Assembly (NCBI RefSeq): GCF_024713975.1
Contig: NC_091114.1
Span: 5,738,001 to 5,802,000 of the forward strand
Source: Paralichthys olivaceus
Lineage: Eukaryota; Chordata; Actinopteri; Pleuronectiformes; Paralichthyidae
DNA: 64,000 nt
Reading direction: 5' to 3'
Every line of letters begins with the position of its first letter. The first letter of the stretch is position 1. The notes beneath the pieces were generated by a model, which was given only the letters and a program-made list of their open reading frames with translations, did not search any database and had not been told where the DNA came from. The position numbers were made by a program, and so were the translations under genes. Shown here piece by piece: positions 11,670 to 24,973 of the stretch.

Positions 11670-12384
11670 AAAACCTTTTACTGCTGGTGCAGCAGTACAG
11701 CAGAGAGAGACTTCAGTGTGACTGTGTGTTTAATTAATAACGTCAGTCATAGGTCACAGCAAAAAAGACAGTGAAAATACTTTTACCACAGTTTCCATGT
11801 CTGTTGAATATGTCACACATATAAATATTTGCAACACTTCCTGTTTCAAAGTAAAAGCACTCTATCTCTCTGTCGACTGAATCCATTCATTTGTTTTAAC
11901 AAGGTTTATATTGTTATTATTGTAGGACAGGAAGATGCACAGCTTCATATCATAGTGTTCTGGCATTTAGTTGAGAATGAACCTTCTTTTATTCAAGGAA
12001 ATACAGACGTCATCACCTCACGTAGCAGCTTCTCAGCAGACACACTCCCTATGTGAACACACAGCAGATCAATGACGCAGGCGTCACTCGCTGCACACAC
12101 ACACACACACGGAGCCACAAACTTTCATTACATGAAGTTTAATCATTGTTTTCCAACTGTCATCGTCAAAGTGTCAAACCAACAAAGACCAACAGCAACT
12201 GTCCAAACATTGCCCCCCCCCCCACACACGTTGTTGTTGTATTTTATCATTAATCACAAAAAAAGCAACATTTATATTTGGAAAAAGATTAAAAAAGCAT
12301 AATAGACCAGAATCATGCTCCACCACTAAAGAAAGACTGAGAAATCCCACATCTCAAACAAAGACGGTTCTAAAACACACAATT

Positions 12385-14415
12385 CTACAGTTTAACACCT
12401 GAGTACACACATTCATCCCTGGTGTTGTCCCTCTGTCGTCTTGATCTGCTGGCCACTTTCACATTTATCGCAGCGTAATGGAGGCCATCTGCATCTTGGT
12501 TGCCCTAGAAACGACATATAAGTACATCAAGATGGCTCCTGATGAAAAACGTGTTTGTTGCGGAATGTAAATTTCACACTTAAAAAGATTATATTTACCT
12601 CTGCATTTGTTGTGGAGGGAGATGATGGTTGTGTACAAGACTCTGGGTATGAAACACATATAAAAACTTTGAGTCACTCTTTTGTCCACACATGTACTGT
12701 TAGGTGCCTTTACCTCTTAACCTGATTTGAACCTTGGTTTATAATTTAATGTGAAACATGAAACTTTAATTCATGTTTTATGAGTCATGCATTTATTTAT
12801 GAAATGTTTTAAGGTGTCCTTATCTAGAAAGGTGCCATGAAATAAAATGTATTATTATCATTTTGCTCAAAAGCTAAACTGAACTCTATCTAGAGATGAG
12901 TGGTTACCTGAACATCTCCAGCATGTTCTCTTGTTTATCTTGTACAGTAACACAGCCAGCAAAACACTGATGGTGAATGTCAAAGCTCCACTCAGGAAAA
13001 ACACCGTCCAGTTCACCTCATCTGCAACAGGAGAAATTCTAGTAATTCTATTTCATCTTTTTTAATTTTTAATTTAACTTTGCAAGAGACAACACAAGAC
13101 ATTTCTATATTAGAAGAAAAAAAATATTAATAATTATAATAACAAAACTAACAATCATGTAATAATAATGATCATATAATGATATGAACCATCTGACCAC
13201 TATAACAACAATAATGTCCCCATCACAATATTAATAATAGTAATAATAATATGACCATTGAGGGAAAAAAAGAAAAGAAAAAAAGCTGCACTCATACTTA
13301 ACAATTCACTTCTTGTCACCACTAGTGTTATTTATAATAACAGTATATTATAACCATTACTATGATCATCGTTATCATCACCAATAATAATCATAAATAA
13401 AAAATTCTACTTAGTTGCGGTGCACACCACCACCGTCCACTGGTGGTGAAGCATTGTTGGGTCACCGTCAGGAGGGACATTCAGACAGGACAGGATTTTA
13501 CCAATTGTTTGGTCCCAACTGTCACAATACATCAAGTGAGACAGTCTCTGGTAGTGACTCACCATCAACGTCCAGCTTGGTCCCGTTTCCAAACAGTATG
13601 TGTCCACATGCAGCGACAGCACAGTAGTAGGTCCCAGCATGAGAACGGTTCAGTCTCATTGACAAGTTGTAGACACAGGTGTGTGTCTGTGTGTCAGGTT
13701 TCCTCTCACACTGATCCTTCCTGTCTCCGTGGGTGTAAATGAGTCCTGACTGAGGTTCTTCAGAGTTCTTGAACCAGTAAACACTGTGTTCTCCATCACA
13801 GGTCCCAGTGTGAACTGTACAGCTGAGAGTCACAGAGCCTCCTGACTGGATGTTCTCAGACTGATGCACCAGAGCCTGGATGTTCAACCCTGAACCTTTC
13901 ACACTGACAGTGATTCCCTCCGTGAACTCAAACTCAGATGAACGACTCTTTGAACAGTAGTAAGTAGCTGAGTCTGAAAGTTGCACTTCTGAGATTTTTA
14001 GGTGACTATCAACATCAGTAGATTCCAGAGTGAAGCGTGAATTGTTCTTGAATTCGTTTAATAATGAAAACATTTTTGATAACTTGTAAGCGATTGAGAT
14101 AATTCGAGGCTTCTGTCCTGGTGTTTGCTTGAACCAATATATCTTATTGTCCTCCCTCTCATAGAAACACTGGAAAGTCAAGTTGTCTCCAACATCAACT
14201 GATGTAAATCCACTCTCTTGTTGAGACAAGATAAAATGATGCATCTGAACTGAAGAGAAAAAGGAGAAAAGCAAAATAACAGTTAAGTTTATGTGACAGA
14301 AATGAAATCTTAATCAGCATCAGGACCGACTGAATATTTATAAAACACACAACTCACCCATTTTCCCGAAGAGGAAACATGTCAGGTAGAGAATGAACTG
14401 CGGAGATGTCATCAT
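12385..14415 (-). CDS. nitr: U5: NITR-like ITIM receptor, tail A (reference copy)
   Basis: Exons: leader 14358-14415, V-I 13563-14249, TM 12908-13021, cytoplasmic 12599-12642, last 12385-12504; 1023 nt, 340 residues, phases 1-1-1-0. Signal peptide 1-19; V about 20-138 with Cys47, Trp58, Cys118; I domain 139-248 with six cysteines and FGNGTKLDV; TM about 254-275 (VFFLSGALTFTISVLLAVLL), no charge in the core; then KINKR. The tail has LHYAAI around Tyr311, a valid ITIM by the Ile/Val/Leu rule, and VYSGV around Tyr335. ITIMs recruit SHP phosphatases in this family. CDR loops: YEREDNKI, KLSKMFSLL, CSKSRSSEFEF. N-glycosylation sequons NLT, NLS, NRS and NGT are present. AATAAA (minus) at 11998-12003. 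The intron between TM and V-I is AT-rich with AAT runs. Confidence 0.88.
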
Positions 14416-15383
14416 GTTGAAATCGTCGTGTTGAATGACAAACAGCCCGACACTTTCTCCTCTCTTCAGAGTAAAGACTTGTGTTGATTGGCCAACAGGG
14501 CAACACTGATCACATGATCACTGCTACCTATGATGTGAATCTTTGTTCTTTAAATAGAATCACATGGTGAGAGACATCTGAAGCACTTAGAGTACATTAT
14601 ACTACTACTACTACAGGTCTCTACCTCTTCCCTGTTATGCAAGAGATTATGTGTCTTACAATGTTGAAGAAAGTGATGGAAAAATCTTGGATCAGCCCCT
14701 TTTGTCCAGATCTGAACCCAAATGTAACGGGTTATTTCTTGGCCCATGCTCTATCCCTCTCCCAACCAGCCAACCAGACAAGACAGGGGTGAAAACATAA
14801 CCTTCTTAGTGGAGGAAACAGTTTTAAGAGTCACATTGTAGAGTAACTGCTCTTGAAACCTTCAGACGTGACATGTACATGACACACATTCATAGTTTAT
14901 TACGACGTGTGACTTGAAAACAAAAAGATATCAGCAAAGATGAGGGCAGTGGTTTGTGTACTACATCAGAAAATGTGATCATGTTTTGTGAGATCTCTTT
15001 TTATTTGCTGTGGGCTGTGGGGAACTTGTTCTATTGCTTCATCTGCCCCTTTCAAGTCCCACAGACTGGATCATGGCTACCATGTGGTTGATGGAGTAAT
15101 AAATATGATTCCATGAGTAATGATTTCACATTTTATTTGTGGATATGTGTGAGTTTAACACTTTGAATCCCTATTTCATGACACTGCTTGATGAGAGCAA
15201 CTTCTGGTCATTTCATTACTGTTTACTTGAAATATTCTGCTGGGGTGAAGTGAAGACACTGCAGAGACTTCCTGTTTGAAAGTGCTCAGACAAAGAGAGC
15301 AGAGGGTCTTTAGACTGTCGACCACACAGAGGCTAAATAAAGATCCTCACGTGAGGTGTACGAAATGTTTAAACAACATGTGG
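14416..15383. other. Upstream flank block of U5
   Basis: CCAAT (ATTGG plus) at 14487-14491, then the array-specific flank. No gene seen. Confidence 0.45.
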
Positions 15384-15391
15384 TTAAGTTC

Positions 15392-15713
15392 TCCTCTACT
15401 TCCCCCTCCCCACAATCACTCTCTCTTCTCTCCCCTCTTTTCCACCCATCTCTCCTCTCCTCCCCCCTTTTTCTCTGCTCACCCCAACCGGTCGAGGCAG
15501 ACGACCGTCCACATTTGAGCCTGGTTCTGCTCGAGGTTTCTCCCTGTTAATGAGGGAGTTTTTCCTCTCCACAGTCGCCAAAGTGCTGCTCATTGTGGGA
15601 ACTGTTGGGTTTCTCTATATTTAATACGATTTTAAGGTCTTGACCTTCTATGTAAAGTGCCTTGAGATAATGTATATTATGATTTGGCGCTATACAAATA
15701 AAACTGAATTGAA
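15392..15713 (+). mobile_element. 5'-truncated L2-like LINE 3' end, copy 3
   Basis: Same insertion as copies 1 and 2, flanked by ttaagttc at 15384-15391 and 15714-15721. Confidence 0.85.
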
Positions 15714-15864
15714 TTAAGTTCAAGAAGTATATTCTGTACTTAGTGGGAGTGGAAAATATGGCAACTGACAACATCAAATTAGTTTGGTTGATTTAGTATC
15801 TTTAATTTGTATTGCATTAAAAAGCTTTACATTCAGAATGTATGGAAGTGAAACATGTTCAGCT

Positions 15865-15977
15865 CTACTGCTTTACACTGGAGTACACACATTCACTCCT
15901 GTCACCGTCTGTTTGTCTTCTTGCTCTGCTGAACCTGTGCTCCATTAAAGCAGAGTAATGTAGGTTGTCTGCATCTT
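15865..15977 (-). pseudogene. Orphan ITIM exon O3 (tail C type)
   Basis: Same frame and stop as O1 (LHYSAL, VYSSVKQ). The native acceptor is replaced by the spacer sequence. Confidence 0.65.
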
Positions 15978-16650
15978 CATCATCAGCATTATCATCTTCA
16001 TGGTTCAAGTTTTCAGCACCAATTCTTTCTTTTTCATAATCTGTCTTTTCTAATCCTGAAACTTCAGAGGATTTTGTTATTCACAATGTCGAGCTACGTC
16101 ACTTACTGCCCTTTAGTCTCCAACAACCTTTCTACCAAAGATGAGCTTTCCACTTATTCTGTGAAGCTGTCACGATCATTTCCTTTAGTCTTCTTCTCCT
16201 GCTGCTGCTCACGCTACATTAAAGGCTCAGTTCACTCAAATTACTTGTCTTTCCCCTGAGCCTTGTGCAGTTTTTGCTTTAAACTATATTGAGGTTTTGA
16301 GATCTGCATCTCTGAGATCAGTGCTGCCGCCAACGTCCTCACTTCATAGAGGTGAACATAGTCTTAAATCACTTTGTCTCATCAGCAGATAACATGTTTG
16401 GTTGGTACACACAATGATAATAAGTCATGCAAACCTAACTAAAGCACTACTAGGGCCCACAAGGAAATGATCAAAAGATGCTTGCATGTGGTCACCATGT
16501 TTCCGACAGATAGGTGTGGTCTGTGAACGATGAAACTCGGCTTCACAAGAAAGCTCATGCTGCTGCAGGATGCACGTCGTCCACTGTTACCTTCATTACT
16601 TTGCATGAACAGACACAGTAGAAAAGAGTCATGCACACAATGGAAAACTA
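15978..16650. other. Conserved spacer right of O3
   Basis: Copy of the block at 2880-3545. No gene recognised. Confidence 0.45.
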
Positions 16651-16804
16651 GTTTTATTGAGATGATAGCAAACTGAAGCTTTACATGTTTCACACGGAGG
16701 TAAACATCTTATACACAGAACTGTTCTGATGTCAGTAAAGACATAGTTACACCTACACTAATGTGGTGATTAAACACAGAGACAAATACAGGAGGTGTCC
16801 AGCT

Positions 16805-18320
16805 CTACTGCCTGGACACTACATAATGGAGGTCGTCTGCGTCTCGGTAACCCTGGTTACAAAACATGCAGAGGCGGATTAGGATATTATATAGATAGAA
16901 ATAGAAATTGAAACAGTAAAAGGATGTTTGAATGGTCATTAACGTCACCTGTGGCTTTGTTGTGGGGGGAGCTGATGATCTTGCTTGTGACTCTGGTTAG
17001 AAAACACACAAAATGTTCCTTTATTCAGAAGTTATATTCAGTGAATGCAAGCTATTGGATGAAACTGTTTCCACGTACCTGTGCACTAGCAGCTGTTTCT
17101 CTTGATTGTTTGATACATGGAGGAAGCCAGAGAAACTCACAGGAAGATGGTGGCTGTCAGAGCTCAGCTCAAGAAATAAACATGAGATCTGGGAGATTTC
17201 AACTCATCTGCAGAGAACAAGAGCTTATTTCTGTCTTGTTACAACATTTGATTAGAAACTTATACACAATATTATTTCATTAAACAAGATGAGCTCTGTT
17301 ACTCACGTTTAAAGTCCAGCTTGGTCCCGTTTCCAAACAGTACATGTCCACATGCAGCGACAGCACAGTAGTAGGTCCCAGCATGAGAACGGTTCAGTCT
17401 CATTGACAAGTTGTAGACACAGGTGTGTGTCTGTGTGTCAGGTTTCCTCTCACACTGATCCTTCCTGTCTCCGTGGGTGTAAATGAGTCCTGACTGAGGT
17501 TCTTCAGAGTTCTTGAACCAGTAAACACTGTGTTCTCCATCACAGGTCCCAGTGTGAACTGTACAGCTGAGAGTCACAGAGCCTCCTGGCTGGATGTTCT
17601 CAGACTGATGCACCAGAGCCTGGATGTTCAACCCTGAACCTTTCACACTGACAGTGACGCCCTCCGTGAACTCAAACTCAAATGAATTACTCTTGAAACA
17701 GTAGTAAGTAGCTGAGTCTGAAAGTTGCACATCTGAGATATTTAGGTGACTGACAACATCAGTAGATTCCAGAGTGAAGCGTGGATTGTTCTTTAATTCA
17801 TTCAATAACGAAATTTCTTTAGAGAATTTGTAAGTCAATGCGATAATTCGAGGCTTCTGTCCTGGTGTTTGCTTGAACCAATAAATCATCTTGTCCAACC
17901 TCTCATAGAAACACTGGAAAGTCAAGTTGTCTCCAACATCAACTGATGTAAATGCACTCTCTTGTTGAGACAAGATAAAATGATGCATCTGAACTGAAGT
18001 GAAGCGTGGATTGTTCTTGAATTCATTAAATAATGAAAAATCTTTAGAGAATTTGTAAGTCACTGAGATAATTCAAGGCTTCTGTCCTGGTGTTTGCTTG
18101 TACCAATAAATCCTAATGTCCTCCCTCTTGTTAAAACACTGGAAAGTCAAGTTGTCTCCAACATCAACTGATCTAAATCCTCTGTCTTGTTGAGACGAGA
18201 TGAATAGTGAATAGTGTGTCGTAGCCTTTGGCTCAGTAGGTGTTATCATAGTCCAGTTTACATGCTCATGTCTTACCCATGCTAATTAGATCCATGTTGT
18301 CCAAAACAGCTGAAATCTCA
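16805..18320 (-). pseudogene. U6: double-V NITR-like gene with tail D
   Basis: Ectodomain as in U4: second V plus I domain open at 17307-17993, with a partial first V fused in frame to its right and a type-3 leader-like segment near 18.27-18.32 kb. The tail is D, not B: TM 17079-17207, cytoplasmic 16949-16992, last 16805-16852 (LHYVVSRQ and stop). The TM exon has TGA within the SGAL region (AGCTGAGCT where U2 has AGCGGAGCT) as well as the two stops shared with U2 and U16. The CDR3 region is CFKSNSFEFEF, whereas U4 has CLKSHSYMFEF, although their CDR1 and CDR2 agree. A membrane form is not possible; a secreted form would need an intact leader. Confidence 0.78.
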
Positions 18321-19046
18321 TGGTTTATATAGAAGACCTTTTACTGCTGGTGCAGCAGTACAGCAGAGAGAGACTTCAGTGTGACTGTGTGTTTAATTAA
18401 TAACGTCAGTCATAGGTCACAGCAAAAAAGACAGTGAAAATACTTTTACCACAGTTTCCATGTCTGTTGAATATGTCACACATATAAATATTTGCAACAC
18501 TTCCTGTTTCAAAGTAAAAGCACTCTATCTCTCTGTCGACTGAATCCATTCATTTGTTTTAACAAGGTTTATATTGTTATTATTGTAGGACAGGAAGATG
18601 CACAGCTTCATATCATAGTGTTCTGGCATTTAGTTGAGAACGAACCTTCTTTTATTCAAGGAAATACAGACGTCATCACCTCACGTAGCAGCTTCTCAGC
18701 AGACACACTCCCTATGTGAACACACAGCAGATCAATGACGCAGGCGTCACTCGCTGCACACACACACACACGGAGCCACAAACTTTCATTACATGAAGTT
18801 TAATCATTGTTTTCCAACTGTCATCGTCAAAGTGTCAAACCAACAAAGACCAACAGCAACTGTCCAAACATTGCCCCCCCCCCCCACACACGTTGTTGTT
18901 GTATTTTATCATTAATCACAAAAAAAGCAACATTTATAATTGGAAAAAGGATAAAAAAGCATAATAGAGCAGAATCATGCTCCACCACTAAAGAAAGACT
19001 GAGAAATCCCACATCTCAAACAAAGACGGTTCTAAAACACACAATT

Positions 19047-21082
19047 CTACAGTTTAACACCTGAGTACACACATTCATCCCTGGTGTTGTCCCTCTGTCG
19101 TCTTGATCTGCTGGCCACTTTCACATTTAACGCAGCGTAATGGAGGCCATCTGCATCTTGGTTGCCCTAGAAACCACATATAAGTACATCAAGATGGCTC
19201 CTGATGAAAAACGTGTTTGTTGCGGAATGTAAATGTCACACTTAAAAAGATTATATTTACCTCTGCATTTGTTGTGGAGGGAGATGATGGTTGTGTACAA
19301 GACTCTGGGTATGAAACACATATAAAAACTTTGAGTCACTCTTTTGTCCACACATGTACTGTTAGGTGCCTTTACCTCTTAACCTGATTTGAACCTTGGT
19401 TTTTAATTTAATGTGAAACATGAAACTTTAATTCATGTTTTATGATTCATGCATTTGTTTATGAAATGTTTTAAGGTGTCCTTATCTAGAAAGGTGCCGT
19501 GAAATAAAATGTATTATTATCATTTTGCTCAAAATCTAAACTGAACTCTATCTAGAGATGAGTGGTTACCTGAACATCTCCAGCATGTTCTCTTGTTTAT
19601 CTTGTACAGTAACACAGCCAGCAAAACACTGATGGTGAATGTCAAAGCTCCACTCAGGAAAAACACCGTCCAGTTCACCTCATCTGCAACAGGAGAAATT
19701 CTAGTAATTCTGTCTCTTCTTTTTAAAATTTCATTTAACTTTGCAAGAGACAACACAAGACATTTCTATATTAGAAGAAAAAATTGTATGAATAATTATA
19801 AACTAATAATCATGTAATAATAAACACTCATAATCGTATAATACTAATTATCAAATTATGATATGAACCATCTGACCACTATAACAACAATAATGTCCCC
19901 ATCACAATAATAATAATAGTAATAATAATATGATCATTGAGGGAAAAAAAGAAAAGAAAAAAAGCTGCACTCATACTTAATAATTCACGTCTTGTCACCA
20001 CTAGTGTTATTTATAATAACAGTATATTATAACCATTACTATGATCATCGTTATCATCACCAATAATAATCATAAATAAAACATTCTACTTAGTTGTGGT
20101 GCACACCACCACCGTCCACTGGTGGTGAAGCATTGTTGGGTCACCGTCAGGAGGGACATTCAGACAGGACAGGATTTTACCAATTGTTTGGTCCCAACTG
20201 TCACAATACATCAAGTGAGACAGTCTCTGGTAGTGACTCACCATCAACGTCCAGCTTGGTCCCGTTTCCAAACAGTATGTGTCCACATGCAGCGACAGCA
20301 CAGTAGTAGGTCCCAGCATGAGAATGGTTCAGTCTCATTGACAAGTTGTAGACACAGGTGTCTGTCTGTGTGTCAGGTTTCCTCTCACATTGATCCTTCC
20401 TGTCTCCGTGGGTGTAAATGAGTCCTGACTGAGGTTCTTCAGAGATCTTGAACCAGTAAACACTGTGTTCTCCACCACAGGTCCCAGTGTGAACTGTACA
20501 GCTGAGAGTCACAGAGCCTCCTGGCTGGATGTTCTCAGACTGATGCACCAGAGCCTGGATGTTAAACCCTGAACCTTTCACACTGACAGTGACGCCCTGT
20601 GCAAACGTCAAGACGAACATGTAGCTGTGTGCAGTAGTAAGTACCAGAGTCTGAAACTTTCAGATTAGAAATCTTCAAGTGATGTGTGCCTTTTTCAGAA
20701 CCCAGCGTCCTTGAATTCATTAAAAAAAGTGGTCTTGGCATTAAACATGTAAAAGCTGGAGATGAACCTCCTGTGCTGGAGTTTGTTTGTACCAGAGGAG
20801 CCATGCTGAATCCTCACTTTATAGAAACACGGCAAAGTCACATTGTCTCCAACTTTGTCTGATAATGACCGTTTGTCTTGATGCACGATGGAGGGCAGAT
20901 AAGATGAGCTGTGAGCTGAAGGGCAAGGAGAATAAGAACAGATGAAATGAAAATAGAAAGAAAATATGATGAGATATTGCATGAAGAGTTATTGTGAAGA
21001 AAAGGTCACAGAAACACAACTCACCCATGTTCCCTGGGAAGAGACATGTGAGATAGAAGACAAACTTGAGAGAAGTCATCAT
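19047..21082 (-). pseudogene. U7: type-2 V NITR pseudogene with tail A
   Basis: Leader 21025-21082 (MMTSLKF...), V-I 20242-20915, TM 19570-19683, cytoplasmic 19261-19304, last 19047-19166. The tail is intact type A (LHYAAL, VYSGVKL). The V carries the lesion shared by all type-2 copies, a 14-nt deletion relative to U2 (removing most of NPRFT), and its own 1-nt loss near 20820, so the V frame is broken. The I domain is full length with FGNGTKLDVD. The V-I exon is 674 nt, not a multiple of three. AATAAA (minus) lies at 18651-18656. This is a type-2 ectodomain on a functional-looking tail. Confidence 0.8.
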
Positions 21083-21457
21083 GTTTGAATTCCTGTGTTT
21101 TAAATGAGAAGAATCTTGACACGTTCTCCAGTCTTCAGAGACAAGACTGTGATTGGCCAATCTGCAGTGACACTGTTCTGTGTGTCCTACTGAAGAAACG
21201 TGATGACATGTTCACTGCCACCAATGTTTCAAGTTAGGGGCCTTCTCAGGAAATTCACACTGTGAGAGTCTCTTTATCTCACCAACATATTTTATATCAC
21301 GGAAAAAATGGATGAAAAGTCAAATAAAGGTAACTGAAGCACTTATTACAGTGACGAGTCATGATAATAAAGAAGAGGTTTATTATCTGTTCAAAGCATT
21401 TACCAATGTAGCAAATACTAGTTGACTATGACCAACACGAGACAAAAGCAGCTTTCT
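21083..21457. other. U7 upstream flank to the U8 3' end
   Basis: Contains the CCAAT box upstream of the U7 leader and a spacer also found right of U2, U14 and U16. No gene is seen. The U8 polyadenylation signal marks its right end. Confidence 0.4.
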
Positions 21458-21851
21458 TTTATTCAAGGAAATACAGACGTCATCACCTCACGTAGCAGCT
21501 TCTCAGCAGACACACTCCCTACGTGAACACACAGCAGATCAACGACGGAGCCGTCACTCGCTGCACACACACACAGACGGAGCCACAAACTTTCATTACA
21601 TGAAGTTTAATCATTGTTTTCCAACTGTCATCGTCAAAGTGTCAAACCAACAAAGACCAACAGCAACTGTCCAAACATTGCCCCCCCCCCCCACACGTTG
21701 TTGTTGTATTTGATCATTAATCACAAAAAAAGCAACATTTATATTTGGAAAGAGGATAAAAAAGCATAATAGACCAGAATCATGCTCCACCACTAAAGAA
21801 AGACTGAGAAATCCCACATCTCAAACAAAGACGGTTCTAAGACACACAATT

Positions 21852-23852
21852 CTACAGTTTAACACCTGAGTACACACATTCATCCCTGGTGTTGTCCCTC
21901 TGTCGTCTTGATCTGCTGGCCACTTTCACATTTAACGCAGCGTAATGGAGGCCATCTGCATCTTGGTTGCCCTGCAAACGACATATAAGTACATCAAGAT
22001 GGCTCCTGATGAAAAACGTATTTGTTGTGGAATGTAAATTTCACACTTAAAAAGATTATATTTACCTCTGCATTTGTTGTGGAGGGAGATGATGGTTGTG
22101 TACAAGACTCTGGGTATGAAACACATAAAAACTTTGAGTCACTCTTTTGTCCACACATGTACTGTTAGGTGCCTTTACCTCTTAACCTGATTTGAACCTT
22201 GGTTTTTAATTTAATGTGAAACATGAAACTTTAATTCATGCATTTATTTATGAAATGTTTTAAGGTGTCCTTATCTAGAAAGGTGCCGTGAAATAAATGT
22301 ATTATTATCATTTTGCTCAACAGCTAAACTGAACTCTATCTAGAGATGAGTGGTTACCTGAACATCTCCAGCATGTTCTCTTGTTTATCTTGTACAGTAA
22401 CACAGCCAGCAAAACACTGATGGTGAATGTCAAAGCTCCACTCAGGAAAAACACCGTCCAGTTCACCTCATCTGCAACAGGAGAAATTCTAGTAATTCTG
22501 TTTCCTCTTTTTTAATTTTTAATTTACCTTTGCAAGACAAGTGACGAGACATTTCTATATTAAAAGAAAAAAAATATTAATAATTATAATAACAAAACTA
22601 ATAATCATGTAATAATAATGATCATATAATGATATGAACCATCTGACCACTATAACAACAATAATGTCCCCATCACAATATTAATAATAATAATAATAAT
22701 ATGATCATTGAGGGAAAAAAAGCTGCACTCATACTTAATAATTCACGTCTTGTCACCACTAGTGTTATTTATAATAACAGTATATTATAACCATTACTAT
22801 GATCATCGTTATCATCACCAATAATAATCATAAATAAAAAATTCTACTTAGTTGTGGTGCACACCACCACCGTCCACTGGTGGTGAAGCATTGTTGGGTC
22901 ACCGTCAGGAGGGACATTCAGACAGGACAGGATTTTACCAATTGTTTGGTCCCAACTGTCACAATACATCAAGTGAGACAGTCTCTGGTAGTGACTCACC
23001 ATCAACGTCCAGCTTGGTCCCATTTCCAAACAGTATGTGTCCACATGCAGCGACAGCACAGTAGTAGGTCCCAGCATGAGAACGGTTCAGTCTCATTGAC
23101 AAGTTGTAGACACAGGTGTGTGTCTGTGTGTCAGGTTTCCTCTCACACTGATCCTTCCTGTCTCCGTGGGTGTAAATGAGTCCTGACTGAGGTTCTTCAG
23201 AGTTCTTGAACCAGTAAACACTGTGTTCTCCATCACATGTCTCAGTGTGAACTGTACAGCTGAGAGTCACAGAGCCTCCTGGCTGGATGTTCTCAGACTG
23301 ATGCACCAGAGCCTGGATGTTCAACCCTGAACCTTTCACACTGACAGTGACGCCCTCCATGAACTCAAACTCATATGAATTACTCTTGAAACAGTAGTAA
23401 GTAGCTGAGTCTGAAAGTTGCACATTTGAGATTTTTAGGTGACTGACAACATCAGTAGATTCCAGAGTGAAGCGTGGATTGTTCTTGAATTCGTTTAATA
23501 ATGAAAAAGTTTTTGATAACTTGTAAGTCACTGAGATAATTCGAGGCTTCTGTCCTGGTGTTTGCTTGAACCAATAAATCATCTCGTCCCCCTTCTCATA
23601 GAAATACTTGAAAGTCAAGTTGTCTCCAACATCAACTGATTTAAATCCACTGTGTTGATGAGACAAGTTAAAATGATGCATCTGAACTGAAGAGAAAAAG
23701 GAGAAAAGCAAAACAACAGTTAATTTTATGTGACAGAAATGAAATCGTAATCAGCATCAGGACCGACTGAATATTTATAAAACACACAACTCACCCATTT
23801 TCCCGAAGAGGAAACATGTCAGGTAGAGAATGAACTGCGGAGATGTCATCAT
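21852..23852 (-). CDS. nitr: U8: NITR-like ITIM receptor, tail A, V lacks first Cys
   Basis: Exons: leader 23795-23852, V-I 23000-23686, TM 22358-22471, cytoplasmic 22066-22109, last 21852-21971; 340 residues. The V reads NLTFKYFYEKGDEMI, so residue 47 is Tyr rather than the Ig cysteine, leaving Cys118 without its usual partner. The CDR2-like loop KLSKTFSLL and CDR3 region CFKSNSYEFEF nearly match U1 and U15. The I domain has VHTETCDGE, shared with U13. The tail has LHYAAL and VYSGV. The last-exon acceptor is TTTGCAG, where most copies have TTTCTAG. AATAAA (minus) lies at 21458-21463. Confidence 0.85.
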
Positions 23853-24960
23853 GTTGAAATCGTCGTGTTGAATGACAAACAGCCCGACACTTTCTCCTCT
23901 CTTCAGAGTAAAGACTTGTGTTGATTGGCCAGCAGGGCAACACTGATCACATGATCACTGCCACCTATGATGTGAATCTTTGTTCTTTAAATAGAATCAC
24001 ATGGTGAGAGACATCTGAAGCACTTAGAGTACATTATACTACTACTACTACAAGTCTCTACCTCTTCCCTGTTATGTAAGAGATTATGTGTCTTACAATG
24101 TTGAAGAATGTGATGGAAAAATCTTGGATCAGCCCCTTTTGTCCAGATCTGAACCCAAATGTAACGGGTTATTTCTTGGCCCATGCTCTATCCCTCTCCC
24201 AACCAGCCAACCAGACAAGACAGGGGTGAAAACATAACCTCCTTAGTGGAGGAAACAGTTTTAAGAGTCACATTGTAGAGTAACTGCTCTTGAAACTTTC
24301 AGACGTGACATGTACATGACACACATTCATAGTTTATTACGACGTGTGACTTGAAAACAAAAAGATATCAGCAAAGATGAGGGCAGTGGTTTGTGTACTA
24401 CATCAGAAAATGTGATCATATTTTGTGAGATCTCTTTTTATTTGCTGTGGGCTGTGGGGAACTTGTTCTATTGCTTCATCTGCCCCTTTCAAGTCCCACA
24501 GACTGGATCATGGCTACCATGTGGTTGATAGAGTAATAAATATGATTTCATGAGTAATGATTTCACATTTTATTTGTGGATATGTGTGAGTTTAACACTT
24601 TGAATCCCTATTTCATGACACTGCTTGATGAGAGCAACTTCTGGTCATTTCATTACTGTTTACTTGAAATATTCTGCTGGGGTGAAGTGAGGACACTGCA
24701 GAGACTTCCTGTTTGAAAGTTCTCAGACAAAGAGAGCAGAGGGTCTTTAGACTGTCGACCACACAGAGGCTAAATAAAGATCCTCACATGTGAGGTGTAC
24801 GGAATTATTAAATAACGTGGTTAAGTTCAAGAAGTATATTCTGTATTTAGTGGGAGTGGAAAATATGGCAACTGACAACATCAAATTAGTTTGGCTGATT
24901 TAATATCTTTATTTATTTTGCATTAAAAAGCTTTACATTCAGAAGGTATGGAAGTGAAAC
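23853..24960. other. Upstream flank of U8 with empty L2 site
   Basis: Same flank as left of O1-O3, but the L2 copy is absent. The unbroken 'ggttaagttcaagaag' near 24819-24834 is the empty target site. No gene is seen. Confidence 0.6.
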
Positions 24961-24973
24961 ATGTTCAGCTCTA

